Made by a program: the position numbers and the translations under genes
Shown here: positions 13,301 to 26,100 of the stretch, piece after piece
Layout of the letters: each line of letters starts with the position of its first letter
Numbering within the stretch: the first letter of the stretch is position 1
Source of the DNA: Holacanthus passer
Lineage: Eukaryota > Chordata > Actinopteri > Pomacanthidae
Reading direction: 5' to 3'
Length of the DNA stretch: 64,000 bases
Assembly: GCA_025331565.1 (NCBI GenBank)
Contig: JAFREQ010000063.1
Location: 2,660,501 to 2,724,500, forward strand
Notes under the pieces: model-generated
The model's database searches: none
What the model was told of the DNA's origin: nothing
What the model saw: the letters and a program-made list of their open reading frames with translations, nothing else

Positions 13301-13451
13301 AGAGCATCTCTGCCTTTGAGAAATGTTTGAATAAGACCCCATCAGGGGGAAGTGATGCACTGATGGACTGATGGTTAAATGGGATGAGAGATGAGAAGAT
13401 GACAGCAGTGCGGTGCTATGGAGAGGGTGGGGGCGGATGTTCGGTACCCAC
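10343..13451 (-). other. tcf7: tcf7 intron (3.1 kb)
   Basis: Contains a (TG)n run at 11666-11689 and A/T-rich stretches. No further tail exon is recognised. Confidence 0.6.
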
Positions 13452-13524
13452 CTGCAGGGACCGCACCAGTCCGTTTGTTGGTTGAGGCCGAAGCGAGCCC
13501 GGCATTTCTTAGGAGAGCCCGGGT
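13452..13524 (-). CDS. tcf7: tcf7 exon: C-clamp, first part
   Basis: Acceptor gcgttgcgctcag, donor AG|gtgggt. Reads (D)PGSPKKCRARFGLNQQTDW then CGPC plus two bases of Arg. These are three of the four C-clamp cysteines (CRARFG...WCGPCR); the fourth is in the next exon (KKCIRY). The C-clamp is an auxiliary zinc-dependent DNA-binding element for helper sites, found in E-type TCF7 and TCF7L2. At 73 nt the exon is not a multiple of three, so including or skipping it switches the frame of the terminal exon. Confidence 0.97.
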
Positions 13525-14627
13525 CTGAGCGCAACGCACGGCATGCACAAAACAAAGAGAAGGGAAAGCCAACGTAAAGAGGAGCAGAAGAAGAGGAAAA
13601 CGGGGTTAGAGGGCAAAGACAGAGAGGAGGAGAGATGAAGGAAGAAAGAGACACGAGAGCTTGTCAGAGCAGGAAGAAGCACCAACAGGGCTGTTCGTTC
13701 AGAGAAAGCCATCGAGTCAAACTGTTAGTAGCCGGTTACAGCAAAACATCCAACAACTGCCAGAATAACCCCCCACACACACACACTCACATACACACAT
13801 ACAACTTAAACAGACATCCTGGAAACAGGCGGTTAAAGAGACTCAGAGAGGGCAGCCGTGCTGTGACGCTCTGTTAGTGCAGCATTTTAAAAGGTTTTCA
13901 CTTTCTGGCAAAGACGCAGAAATTGTTTTATCTTGGGGAAATCCACATGTCTGAGGCTGAAGTTGGGCCGGATATTGGATAATACTGAAATCCTCATTGG
14001 ACTAATAGATGTAAATCAAATTTAATTTGCTCCTCAGTAATTTTTAGCTTCAGTTTAGGAGAGGCATTAAATTTGATTTGCATTTGATTATTCATGCTTC
14101 GCCATTAGTTGCTCGTTCATCGGCTGCTTGGCTATCAGCTCACTATTAACATCCATGATTTCCTACCGGTTGTTGCCTGCAGGACATTAACAAGATTAAC
14201 AGTGTTTCTCATTTTTGATAATGCTGCTAATGCTTGTTACAACTGTACATGTGGGGGACTTCTATCTGTGTTTTTTTCATATGCAAAGAGATGGAAAAAT
14301 AGTTTTGATTTGCCCTAATATGGCGAAGGAAAAGGGAAAATGCCACAATGTGTGACAGTTTAAACTTGAACAGCTAAGGTCAGGACATAAAGTTTTCTAC
14401 TCAATGTTTATAATCCAGGTTACGTGGAAAGCTGAGTGGGTGGGTGGTTTGACGTTAGAGACACATCCTGCCTCAAAGACACCAAGATGTTGTGCTACAC
14501 AGCGCCAACGCAAGTTCAAGCTCAACTGGATTTTCTCAAATACTGTTGACTGGCCATTTCTTTTTTTTGTACTGAAACACGGAACCTGTCTGACAAGACA
14601 AAAGCAAGATATTTTAAGATAGTTTAC
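13525..14627 (-). other. tcf7: tcf7 intron (1.1 kb)
   Basis: Featureless intron between the basic-tail exon and the C-clamp exon. Confidence 0.65.
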
Positions 14628-14676
14628 CTGTATTGGAGTCCTGCAGCTTCTCCCTTTTTCTCCTCTTCTTCTTGCC
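14628..14676 (-). CDS. tcf7: tcf7 exon: basic tail / NLS
   Basis: Acceptor ttttctcccacag, donor G|gtaaac. Reads GKKKRRKREKLQDSNT plus one base. The KKKRRKREK cluster is the basic tail that contacts DNA next to the HMG box and serves as nuclear localisation signal. The 49-nt exon leaves one base, so the next exon chosen sets the C-terminal reading frame: D of the C-clamp exon, or G of the terminal exon. Confidence 0.96.
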
Positions 14677-17600
14677 CTGTGGGAGAAAAAAACAACAGAA
14701 AATCCCCCCAATGAATTACTTCTTTTGTCTAATGTGGCTTCCATAGATTATTTCTGGATTCCTCTTTGCTTTCCCAGTTTTCTTAATATGTTTTTTATTA
14801 CAATCCCCCTTTGATAGTGATATTGACAGTGAGTATTCATGATGGAACTTTGTCCCAAACTGTATTTTATCATCTGCACCATATGAAAGATGGATTCTGG
14901 TTTCTTATGTGACATGTAAATCCATTTTAAATTCAAAAATGAAAAGTTGAAAGCAGCAACCAGGTCAGGCAACCATCTTTAATGGTCTACGAAAGCAAGA
15001 AACAAGCAGGAAAGATAAAGAAAAACTAGAAAATACGTGGCATCACTAATGTCATTGTCCTCTCAGTTCATGCAAAATCTGATGTGTCGTCACCGAAAAG
15101 TAATCGGTGGAAAGAGACACTCCAGAAATCTGCTTTAAAAAGCTACATGTTAAAGATTTTTGTAGATCACAGCGGATCCAAAAATCTTGTTTACATATTT
15201 GCACTCGTATTTCGTTGTCTCCAGTCTGACTGTATTGTGCGACTGTTGAGGTAAACATCAGAGTTGTTCACACAGATCCGGTGATAGTGAAGTGAGGCCT
15301 CATATTTGGGCGAGATGAAGGATGTGGGTACAGAGATCTACCGCCTACGCTTCGATGTCTGCCCTCCTCGGCTCGCTGTCAGCATTGTCTATGTGGTTAC
15401 AACAACAACTCCTCTTGCAACTGCTCCTTTCTGAAGCTTCATGTCTGTGGGCGTACGTGTGCGTGCGTGTGTGCGTGTGTGTGTGCATAGACTATACGTA
15501 TGTATGCTTTTTTAGGAGGAGAAACCCTCCACATCTGCGGGGGTGAGATGTGGAACTTCACTTCCTGTTTTGCGAGTAGGTCCAGTGACTGTTTTTTTTT
15601 TTTTTTAATCTCAGAGAAGTGATGAGGGTGATGAGTAGTGAGGGGGGTTTCTTGAAAATGCCTGAATGCTTGTCTATATGTCATCATTACATTACACGAT
15701 GCTTTTGGTTTCTTTACACTCATGGAGCTGTGATGAAGGATCCATTTTAAGAGCCATGCAATGTAATGCATTCCTGTCATTAAAACGGTTTGGAAAAAGG
15801 TTTGACTTAGTGACATACAGTATAAAATGACCTTCCCAATGCCTCTATAGTTACATACTGTAAAAATGAGCACTGTTCCTGTCAGTAAGCCACCATGTGT
15901 GGATGATGTTTACATCTACATCAGTCATGACATTTGTCCATATGAGCTAATCGAACACCATCCACTGTGTTAAGCCTTGTTGAGCTGCTGAGAAAATGCT
16001 CAAAGCTCCATGCACACAGCAGCAGCTCCTACACCTATGATCACAGTTTACTAGAGCTCTGGTTTATAACACGCTCAGAACATCATGAGGAGGTTTTTGA
16101 GCTTAGATACAACTCTCTAAAAGCAGGGTTAGGGCTTTTATTTTGAAATCTCTGCCCACTGAACCGGCACCGCCTTGTGCCGCTCTGTGAGCATTAAAAG
16201 GAGACAAAAACAAAATGAAGAACTGTTCGTGACATGAAGCGCTCGTTCGCATGTTACGAGCGTGTTATAAACCACAGCCCAAAGTAAAGTGTCACCATAA
16301 CTCGTGTGTCATGCCTGCCCGTCTACAGAGTTCAGCTCAGTCAAGGTGTAGAGAAACAAAGACAGTACAGCAGAGGAGAAGCGAAAACAGGTAACCACTC
16401 TGACAGGTAACTAAAGTGACTAAAAGCAGCTTCTGTTACAACCAAAGCCTTTAATTCACCTGGTTATGACACATTTTCCTCAGAAAATATTCACACATTA
16501 TAATAGAAGTGCCGTGTCAAAGGTTTGTGTGTCTGTATAACCATGTGTCATTGTTCTATGCTAATGACAAAAATTGATGGTGCTGTATTTTAAAGGGATG
16601 CCCAGTAAAAATAACAAGGCAGCGAGGCCAGCCATGCGGCCCTGCTCTCTGTTAGTCGAGCAAAACGGGTCGATTTATACCTCTGTGTGCAAGACTTTGG
16701 GTGAGATGTAATTCTGACCAATCAGATCTGCTTTTGCAGCTGCTGTTACCTGCGTGTTGTTTGTGAGGGCGGTGCGCGTGAGTCAATAGGATTTTTGGAA
16801 GGTGCATGCAAACTTTGCACAGGAATACCCACAAGCCCTTTCATGCAGCTCTTCACATTTTTTTTCCCCACCACAGAGGCATAAATCCACCATAAGACGT
16901 GTCCCTACCCAATCAGCTTTACTCTTTTCCCCTGCGACCCCGCTAAGGCCCGCCTCCTGCAAGAGTTCAACAGCAAACTGACAAGTCAGAGGCACACAGC
17001 AGCCCAGATACAGCACATCCCCAAAACATTACACTAAAACACATGCACCACACAGGTTTGACCTCCTCCTATGTTCTGGGAGACCTATTTCATTATTTCA
17101 TGCCGTAAAAGTTTGGAGTTATGTTTTATGACTTTTTGACTGACAGGTCTGGGAGCCAATAATCATGCAGGTTGTTGAGACAGTAGCCAGTAAGGGAGGT
17201 AAGCTGAGTAATTTCTTCAGGTCTGAGGTGAGAACAATAACATTAAACCCAGATCACCAAGTCCTGCTTTACTGAATTGATCCCATTCTGTTTTTTCATC
17301 TTGGTTTTCTTTACAGGGACTCAAACCAGAGAGAGAAGAAGTCAAGAGGTCGGACCGCTTCCTGCTTATCAAATGTTTTGTACTTTCACAGATTTTGACT
17401 TTTTATACTTTTTAAACGCAGCCTTCTGCTTCCAGGAAGTGTTTAATGTCAAACTCATCATTTCGTGAGGTGTACCACTACAAATATAATAAATTATCAA
17501 AGTATAAATAACTGCAATTGCTTTCTTACTTTTATTTTGAAGGAAATGTTTCGGTGTTTATTTTCATATCTGAAAATATTCTGAAATTCAAATTCAAAGA

Positions 17601-18033
17601 ATCATCATCAAAATAATTTAGTATAATGCAATGTCTCCTGTAAGTATAACTAATGATGTTTAGAATCTAATATCTTTACATTGATATAATAATTATAAAA
17701 CCACACTTTTTTTTAGTCAGTAGCAATTAGACTGATACAAAGACAATGTTATACAAATATATATATATATTCTTATGACATTTCTAGATCAGTGTTGTAA
17801 ACATTGCAACCAAATGACTTCTCCACTCCAGAGATGTTCCCACTAAAGCCCAGGTACAAAAATAATGACTTTCCCACAATCTTCCATTAACAAAGTGAGA
17901 GTGCCTCCTTGACTTAAAACTTTCACATCTGCCTGTTTATGTCAGCTTTTAAAAATCAGCTCAGAAAAGTTGTCAAGGTGTCTTTTTTTTCAGTCAGTAT
18001 GGAGGAAGAGGAGAAAAGAGGAGGAGCACTTAC
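14677..18033 (-). other. tcf7: tcf7 intron (3.4 kb)
   Basis: Contains a TG-rich stretch near 15445-15485 and AT-rich sequence at 17460-17770. It lies between the HMG box and the basic-tail exon, where vertebrate TCF genes can hold alternative exons. I see none with good borders. Confidence 0.6.
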
Positions 18034-18141
18034 GTAGTTGTCCCTGGCGGACCAGGTCGGGTAGAGCTGCATGTGGAGTTGTCTCTCTTTCCTGGCCAAC
18101 TCGTAGTACTTGGCCTGTTCCTCCCGGGTCAGTGCATGCCA
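18034..18141 (-). CDS. tcf7: tcf7 exon: second half of HMG box
   Basis: Acceptor gtgtgtttccag; 36 codons reading WHALTREEQAKYYELARKER, then QLHMQLYPTWSARDNY; donor TAC|gtaagt. This is helix 3 of the HMG box. The family sequence I remember has LYPGWSARDNY and WHALSREEQ, so Thr for Gly before the Trp is a mild departure worth checking. Phase 0/0. Confidence 0.98.
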
Positions 18142-19139
18142 CTGGAAACACACACACAAATCAAACTGTTATGTTAGTATTTTGATTTAATCATTAAAGA
18201 CAATAGAGATGAATAAAAAAAAGGTGAAAACCACAATTTTACCTAAATCTAAAATCATGAACAGGAACACAAAGTAACCTTTTTTCCCCTGTTCACACTG
18301 AGAGCTTTGATCATGTTTGATAATACTAATAATATGATAATAACATTAATAACAATAACCTTATTTAACAGTAAAACCAAATAATAAAAAAACATATACA
18401 CATATATGGTATATATCAATACACACATTTATAAAATTAGAAGTAATTATTATTTATTATTTTGGTTTACTTCTAACATGAAGAATATTTTGAAGATAAA
18501 AAAGTGTAAGTTTAAAGAAATGAATGAAAGCAAATGCAAATTGGATAAAGAAATCTAACTTAACTGTTGAGTTTTGCTTTGGAAAATTAAAAATCTTTAT
18601 ATATATTATATGAAAATAAAATAATATGACACAGGACATGAGATATAAAATCAGAAAGTCAGAAAAAAGGCAGTTTAAAAAGGTGTATTTTTAGCTAACT
18701 TTTAAAAGAAGATACAGAGGCAGTGGTGCAGATTGTAAACAGTCATTCATTTCACAGTTCAGGTGCAATGACAGGAAATACACGTTCACTCGTGGTTGCA
18801 AATCTCATCTCGACTCATGTAAGTACTTCGGTTGGCAGAAAAAGCTCTTCTCACAGTCATCACAGCTTCATAAGTATATGACACAGTGTGATCTGCGTCT
18901 GAGCTGTTCAAATGGTTTAACATACTTGACGGTCTTATCATTCTTCAGGATCCCAGTACTACCAGTCAGTGTTGTTCTGATCTGAGTAGCACCAGTATGT
19001 GAGGGGAGCAGAGTTCACGTTACCACAGTCCTCTCATGTTGCTCATGTGTGAAATTACAGACTGACCTGGAAGCAGGATTAGTCTGCATTTAGCTGCTGG
19101 TGTGTGTGTTTGGTTGTTGAATGTGCGTGCGCCCCTCAC
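18142..19139 (-). other. tcf7: tcf7 intron within the HMG box (1.0 kb)
   Basis: AT-rich intron splitting the HMG box between GRR and WHAL. It has long A/T-rich stretches (18180-18660). No other features are identified. Confidence 0.7.
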
Positions 19140-19299
19140 CCTTCGTCCCAGAATCTGGTTGATGGCGGCGCTCTCCTTTAATGTGCACTCGGCGATGACC
19201 TTCGCCCTCATCTCCTTCATGTAGAGCATGAAGGCGTTCAGGGGTTTCTTGATGACTGGCTTCTTGGGCTCCTTCTCCCGTTTGACCTCCTGCGGTTTC
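19140..19299 (-). CDS. tcf7: tcf7 exon: first half of HMG box
   Basis: Reads KPQEVKREKEPKKP, then VIKKPLNAFMLYMKEMRAK, then VIAECTLKESAAINQILGRR. This is helix 1 and 2 of the sequence-specific HMG box, with the DNA-intercalating PLNAFMLYM segment and the ILGRR end of helix 2. The 160-nt exon ends exactly at the second Arg, before the Trp that starts the next exon. Donor AGG|gtgagg. Near-identical to all vertebrate TCF/LEF HMG boxes. Confidence 0.98.
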
Positions 19300-19899
19300 C
19301 TGAGGGGGGGGACAGGAAGAGGAAGAAGAGGGAGAGGAAGGAAGAGGAGGACGGGTGAAGAAATTTGAGTGAAGATAGAGACAGAATCAGAGCCTGTTCT
19401 TATCATTTTCAATTTGTGTATAAAAGGAATTAGACTTGGTGTGTTATGTTCAAGTACAGTAGGTCACAGGGTAGGAAACATAAGACAAAAAGTTCAATAC
19501 AAATTTAACGCAAAAGTTTTGACATTTTAGGAAAGACACATATTCACTTTCTTACCAAGGATTATTTGAAAAGATTGATCGATTCCATTTTCATATCTGT
19601 GCATCAAAATATCTGCAGCTTCAGATTTAATGAACAGATATTAAAGTGGGATCGATCTCCTCATTTAACTCTTGGCCTGCCACAAAATAAGTAAGAAGTA
19701 AGTTCCAGTCTCAAATTATAGTCAAAATGAGTGGAGTCATATAAACAGTATAAATGAGTACAAAAACTAAATAAACTAAAGTTACTAAAAAGCTACAGGA
19801 GAAGCAAAAGAGGAGGATGTGATGAACAGTGATGAAGAAAGTGTGATATGAGACATAAAGGTTGGGAAAGGTGTGGTATGAAGTGCAGACAATACTTAC
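19300..19899 (-). other. tcf7: tcf7 intron (600 nt)
   Basis: Short intron ending in a C-rich acceptor (ttcctgtccccccctcag). On the sense strand it is C/T-rich just upstream of the HMG-box exon. Nothing else is seen. Confidence 0.7.
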
Positions 19900-20019
19900 A
19901 CATACATGCCCCTCTCATACTGGTCGTGATCCTGTTTGCCTGTAGGGGGCACTATGGCTGGGTGGGGGATCCCTGTAGGATGCATGCCTGACGGGCTCAG
20001 CATCAGAGAGTGAGGGAAC
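19900..20019 (-). CDS. tcf7: tcf7 exon: IPHPAIV linker
   Basis: Acceptor cctccaccag, donor GT|gtaagt. Reads FPHSLMLSPSGMHPTG, IPHPAIVPPTGKQDHDQ and YERGMYV. The GIPHPAIV motif is shared by all vertebrate TCF/LEF proteins, and PPTGKQ matches TCF7 (PPSGKQ in human, from memory). It links the repression domain to the HMG box. 120 nt; the last Val codon is completed by the next exon. Confidence 0.95.
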
Positions 20020-21756
20020 CTGGTGGAGGTGGAAAGAGGAGAGAAGGGTGGAGGAAGACAGACAGACAAGAGACAGAGAGGGACAGAAGACAACTTTAGT
20101 CAGCTCAGAGAAAAGCGTTGAATCAGGGAGGACGGCGGGCGTCAAAGCAAGAGCGAGAGTTTTGGTGAGCAAAGAGCTTGAAAGCATGAAAAGAATTTAG
20201 TTTGATCATTACGTGCTGAACTCAATCTGGTCTGATTTTTCCTGGCTAGAACAAATCTGTATATTCTCTGCACAATGATTGAAAATTAAACTTCTAATAG
20301 AAATCTGAGATACTGAACACAGGATTCCTGCATATGAACAAAATCATATGACTGAGTGACTGGTCATGTTGAGCACTGCACTTCAAATGCGTGATTTGAT
20401 GTGTGATGTAAGCATTTGTCACCACTAGAGGACGCCCTAGCAATACTGAATGAGAGGTCGTGAGACGATTCTCCTTCACTATCTTAAAGAGCACTTACAA
20501 ACATCTGCACTAAATAATTTCATCACCCATCCGGGTTAATTTAGTCTAAAAGGACATTTTAGTCATTTTATTCCCAGATAAGTTTCTAAGATAAAAGAAC
20601 AATAGATGTTTCAGGTTTGTTTCAGCACCTTTACAGACTGTGGAGATAAAAGAGGAAAAACAGAACCTGACTGACAACGAAGCAGCAATAAGCGTCAGCT
20701 GCTGGCAGCTCGTGGCAGCCGAGTGAGCGTCTGGATCAAATAACAACCCAATAATATTGTTTGTTTTAACCTGCGGCTCGTAGGTGGGGTTTGTTGCAAT
20801 TTAAGTATTAGCAACAGAAATACATAATTAAAACCAGGCATGAATAAAGACTTGCAAGTTTATTTGCACCAGGTTGATTTCAAATATCCAGATCATATAA
20901 GACCATCCTCTTATTTTGGATTCTTAAATGCTGGGCTTTAAGTTGATTTGATTTTATATAACTGTGCAAGGGCCCACCTGTGTGTCATGATACAGGTCTA
21001 AAACAAACTCTATGAAATGCTGGTTGACCTTTGGCTGCTGTGTGACCGAGGCCTTGTGTGTGAGACCCGGCAGACAACCTGAAGAACAGGCAAAGAGCTG
21101 CGGCGGGAAAGCATCTATCTGACTTAATTTCTGTGTGTGCGTGCAGAGATCTTTAACACAGCTTAAGCAAATACACAAAAAAGCAAAAGACCTGGCTGGA
21201 CAATACGAAGACAGTGAAGCTCTCAAACTCGCAGTGGAGGTCATGAGTGTCACTCTTGTATTTTTCATGTTCCTGCGCATCCTTGAAAAACAAAAATCCC
21301 TACTGCTTTATTTATTTATTTATTTATTTTGAATAGTGAGGGTCAGGGATGAGAAACACACAAAAAACAGAAAAGAGATAAAAGTGTGCAATAGCAAGGA
21401 GAAAGCAGTTCATGTCCCAATGGCACTCGAGAAGACTGTGTCTCTGTGTGTGCATGTCAGCCTTTTGTGTCCTGCAGCAGCGGTTAGCTCGGTTCGGCCC
21501 AGTTCGACTCGGCACGTTTTTGGCTTGATGCCGAACTCGTCCTGTTTACAGCACGCTGGCTCCGAAAAGACTTTAACGGCAGCTGCCCAATGAAAGCTGA
21601 CATAGAAGCCGAGCATGAGTTTGGCGAATGGAAAAACTCCCGCTCAGGCTTTCTGAATGTGCTGTAAACAGGAGTCGATGGCGCAGAGCGTTGTTTTGTT
21701 TTTGCATTTACTTTGCTGGCTCGGGCCGGCTCGGTCCGACCTGCCGGCTACGGTAC
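20020..21756 (-). other. tcf7: tcf7 intron (1.7 kb)
   Basis: Contains a (TTTA)n run near 21309-21331. No exon is recognised. Confidence 0.65.
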
Positions 21757-21801
21757 CTGGAGTAGGAGGAGGCGCTGGAGAGGTTGGAGGAGTAGGGCTG
21801 C
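21757..21801 (-). CDS. tcf7: tcf7 45-nt cassette-type exon
   Basis: Acceptor tgtggattcag, donor AG|gtaccg. It reads QPYSSNLSSASSYS with split Trp and Arg codons at the ends, similar to the LEF1/TCF7L2 segment that ends ...NASMSRF. Exactly 15 codons long, so it can be skipped without changing frame. Skipping joins the Trp codon to FPHSLMLSPSG, which looks like the human TCF7 product lacking this segment. Likely an alternatively spliced exon; usage cannot be read from sequence. Confidence 0.85.
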
Positions 21802-24800
21802 CTGAATCCACAGGGGGACAGGGCAGGATAGACTGGCTGGCTCTGCCTGCCACAGCACAGCAGAGGAGAGAGACGGCAACAGTTGGTGCCTTTTAGCTTT
21901 ACAGGTAAACGTTTGTTGATCCCCGAGGGGATGTTTAGCCCTTAAGGTCAATTTAATTCCACCATAATCTTAATTTAAATGCAATTTCATCCTGAAATTT
22001 AGTAAAAATCATATATACTTAAAAAACACTCTCAAAAACTAAAATCACTCTTCTGAGATACAGAGGCTTTGCTTTGGGGAATTTAAACTTCTGTCCACCA
22101 TTCATCATCTTTGTTTGCATTTCAAAAACATCTTAAACACTGGTTCCTTCTCAGTTGTAATGTTGATTGTTACATAGCTGGAATGAGAAATAATAGTTCA
22201 TTTTCTTAACATTTCTTCCTCATTTTTATCCTGTAATTTATGTTCCATCCTTTATATTTATAATAAACATTTGTCTTTCTTTAAGCTTCAGGAGACACAT
22301 TTGGACAAGCCTTCAGCTTCCCACCTCGCCTGTACTGCTTTATATGTATATGTATAAATAAATGTGTGTTGGAGTAAATGTGTTTTAATGCATAAGTATA
22401 TTTATCTTTAACATCCCTTTATTTTGTAATGTGCAAACAATTAAATATGTAAAATAAACTTCAACGCTAGGGAATCTCATTTGTCAATAGAGTGAAATCT
22501 CGTGGTTTAATGCTTCTTTGAGTCGTCTTCACGTCTATAGAAGTATCTGTTGTAGAAGCTCTTGTGATGCTGTGATGCACGGCGATCCCCTGCGGAGACT
22601 CTGGATCAGCACTGTTGACAGCTGCGTGTCAATACTTGGCTTACCGGGAGCAGAAACACACACACACACCATGGGAGGTCGAGAGTGGGGATGGGATGTA
22701 AGCAAGAGCCTTTGATATGTATAAAACCACACTTCTACCTCCTGAGAGCCAATACAACCATCCCCCCCTCTTCCACTGATTCATCCTTGTTTCAACGCAT
22801 GCACAGACACACGCTCCAATCCACATCTAGCATTTAAAGCACCTTTACAATCATCATTATCATCACACACACTTCCACGTCTCTTCCTCTCCCTCTCCAC
22901 TGTATCCAATCTGCAGCCCCAGGAGGGAACGCTGCACATGCGGTAGAGGCCAGCAGCAGAGGCTTTGCCCTGGGAGGAGATCCAGAGATCACTGGGCTCA
23001 ACTCCTGCAGGACCATTCATGCTGTAATCCTGTTTTACACTACAACACAGGTCAAGTGTTGCTCCGATAAAGGCAGTTCAAACTAAAACGGGTGGTCTGC
23101 TCTTTTATCTCGCCGGGCAGCTGCACGCAACATGTCTCAGAATCCATAAATAAATCCATCAATTTATGGGATTTATTTTTGGTCAATAAAAAAAAATAAA
23201 AGCAGCCCTAATGTGAACCATCACACACACATCAAAATCAACGCAAACAGCAGCTCCTGAGTGACGGCGACACCACACTGGAACACAAAAATACCTCTCA
23301 TGTGACAGGCATGGCTGGGCAGAGGTATGCTGGGAATGAAATGAAAAATAGGCCGCCTGCTCTATGGTGCCTGGTCAGTGCCTTCAGTGTCGTCTTTGTT
23401 ACGCTTCGACTGCGAGTGACAGCAAAGTTATAACATCCCTGCAAACTGATTCAGCCGAAGGTACAGAGTTTGAATATGATGGCAAAGAGGAATAACCATG
23501 CTGCTTGAGACTGAAGGCCTCAAAAAGATGTCTCACGACTGAGTTTTTGTTAAAGGACCAATAAGCACATTTGACTGCCTTGAAGCACAAAAGTGACGAT
23601 AAAACGTGAATTTCGTCTTTATTTTCTTGCTTTAGGGCCATTACTGGAAATTTTAGGCACACCCAATCTTCAGACTCCCACATAGTTGCAATTTCAGCTG
23701 CTCAATGATGGAGGACGAAGCAAACAAGATATTTCTGCAACAAAGGCTGAAAATTTTGCTCTTTAGGTCTCTTATTACTACAGTAATTTGCGTGGTGATG
23801 TTTTATGTTTTTGCTAAAATTATCTGCTCTTATTGCCAAGCTGTAAAAATGCAACTTTAAGTGCTTGTGTCACTTAAAGCTGCAGTAAACTCCCTCAGAT
23901 CTGCTGGTGGGATGCTCGAGTAGTTTCCGCCGCCTCCACGCCTTCACAATGCAAAATCCAACAACAATGGCAGGATTGGTCAATTTATGTGGAGCTGAGA
24001 AAAGGCCTTCTTCTTTCAACTATTTCCGTCGCTGCTCACACGAATACGATGAATGCAGAGGTTGTCTGAAAATGTGTGGCGTTATCTGAATATTTAAACC
24101 TCATCTCATCTCCTCCCTCTCCATGACGGCCCGCTCGTCGCTCCTCCTTTCGACGAGGTCGGACAACATGTACAAACTAGTTCTTCCTGAGCATTATCTG
24201 ACCTATACAGGCCATCGTTCCTCAAAGGGACAGGAGGAGGCTATCCTCCGCTCTCACTCCTCTTTGGTTGATAGAAGTTAATGAGGCTTTATAACATCCT
24301 CAGCTCTCGTTTCACGCTTGCTTTTAATAATGCAACATGTTTGCGAGACTCCTTCTCCCTCCACAGCGGTCGCCACTGCAAAGCTGCATCCTCGCAAAAC
24401 ACATGTCAAATAATTCCTGACCCCCTCCTGGTCCGGGGCAAATAACCAACCAGTCCGCGAGCCCGGGGGGGACATGTGGAGGTGGTCAGGAGGAGAGGCT
24501 AATAGTCAAAACAACAGAAACAGTTTGACATTTAACCACTCATTCTCTGCTGTCGCTCCTCCTCCTCCTCCTCATTCAACAAAGAAGCCCACTACAAGGA
24601 GCCAAAACAAGCAGATAATCTGGGTTAAAGGAGATTAGCTGTTAATAATATTTGTGAAAATCCATAGTGAAGTGTGTGAAAAAGATAAAACGTCCATAAA
24701 TCACAGACTTGAGAAACGTCTGGGGACCCACGGCTCGTCCTACAGAAACATGAAAAACAGACACACATGGAAGCGAATGCAAAGTTTTAAGCTTCCGTTC

Positions 24801-26043
24801 CAAATCTCCATGACATTTGATGTAAGCCTTTAACTGTTCCTGCAGGGGATTTTGTCCAGGCACAGATACTGTAGGTTGTAATAAATGGATTTGAGTTGAT
24901 CCATAAATCAATGAAAGTCTGACATTATAAGTTCACAATCAAGCAGCATGACATCGCGAGCTCACAATCGACTCAGAACCGATGGAAACTTTAAATGAAA
25001 CAGCTGAATGTGGAACAGATGTGTTGCGTTGCAGGCCGCCGCCGCTCCGTCCCCTTAAGGAACGACTCAGAAAATCAAGACAGAGGCTGAGAGGAGTCCT
25101 ACGACTGCAAACCAAAACACAATGTAGTGGATAAAAGCCAAACACACGCTAATACATATATTTAATTCTGGGGTCTTTTGCTGGGTCACAATCTACCTGA
25201 ACCTGCCAACATTTCCATCCACATCTCGAGGAAATCTGCAAGCTGCATTAGATTTGAATTGATATTGTCTTAAACAAGTCCAGGATATTGCATGACTTGT
25301 GCTGACTGCTCTCTTTTTTTCTCCTTCGCTGTATAAGATGATTTCTTGGAAACAACATCCAGTTTTAAACCACATTAAGTCTCTTCATTGATAATTTGAT
25401 TTTAGTTGTCAGTGAAAACATGCACTCACTTCGACTTGTATGTGACGAGATAGAGAAAGAATTTTAGTGTCTGTGCTAATAATAGAGTTTTTACTCAACA
25501 CTATTTTGGTTGACATTTCATTAAAATTTTGCAGTTGTCCACATTCCTGTTGTTCTGAGGCCACAGGTTGACATCCTAAACACAGAGGATCAAAGAGGGC
25601 GGCTCTGTACCGTCAGGGTTAGCTGCTCTGACTCCAGGTGAGACAGTGATGTATGTAACACTCACCTGGGTCAGAGTGTGTTTGTGAATGTGTGTGTATG
25701 GGAAAAGATGATGATGGTGATGATTATGTGTGGGGAGGTTGAAGTTAGCAGACATTTTTGGGAAAATTAATGTTTGAGGGTGAGAGGTTACAGGTTAAAT
25801 GTCTGGTCACTAAATACATTTAGAGGATGTAACCATCTGATTTTTGATATCATTGCTTAAAAAAATAGGTGCAGATTCATTTTAACCTTCTCAACTAACT
25901 TATTAATCGACTAATACTTTCATCCCTACGTCAGTTCTCATGATGTCACAGACAGACCTTTAATGTTAGGGAAAGACTGTGAGTCAACAAGGTCGTCACA
26001 AGTACAAAGGACTGAGTGAGTCACAGCATGGACTGATATATGT

Positions 26044-26095
<52 letters not shown>

Positions 26096-26100
26096 CTCAC
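21802..26100 (-). other. tcf7: tcf7 intron (4.3 kb)
   Basis: Holds the (TG)n tract next to the upstream donor and otherwise mostly unique sequence. I looked for the LEF/TCF exon encoding a GQPVYPI...GGFR-like segment here and did not find a convincing one. Confidence 0.65.
26041..26088 (+). repeat. (TG)n microsatellite next to a tcf7 splice donor
   Basis: About 24 dinucleotide units with one TTT interruption near 26049-26051. On the tcf7 sense strand it is (CA)n starting 13 nt inside the intron after the exon at 26188-26101. Confidence 0.95.

Noticed and set aside
21135..21332. Plus-strand stretch after gtgcgtgcag reading SLTQLKQIHKKAKDLAGQY, exon-like and amphipathic
   Set aside because: Donor is weak (gtcatg), there is no partner exon on the plus strand, and I know no protein with this sequence. 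Chance is the simpler explanation.
22905..23020. Possible extra tcf7 exon on the minus strand (…LYRMCSVPSWGCR) where TCF7L2 has a GGFR segment
   Set aside because: No GT donor at the required end and the resemblance is too loose; the recognised flanking exons join in phase without it.
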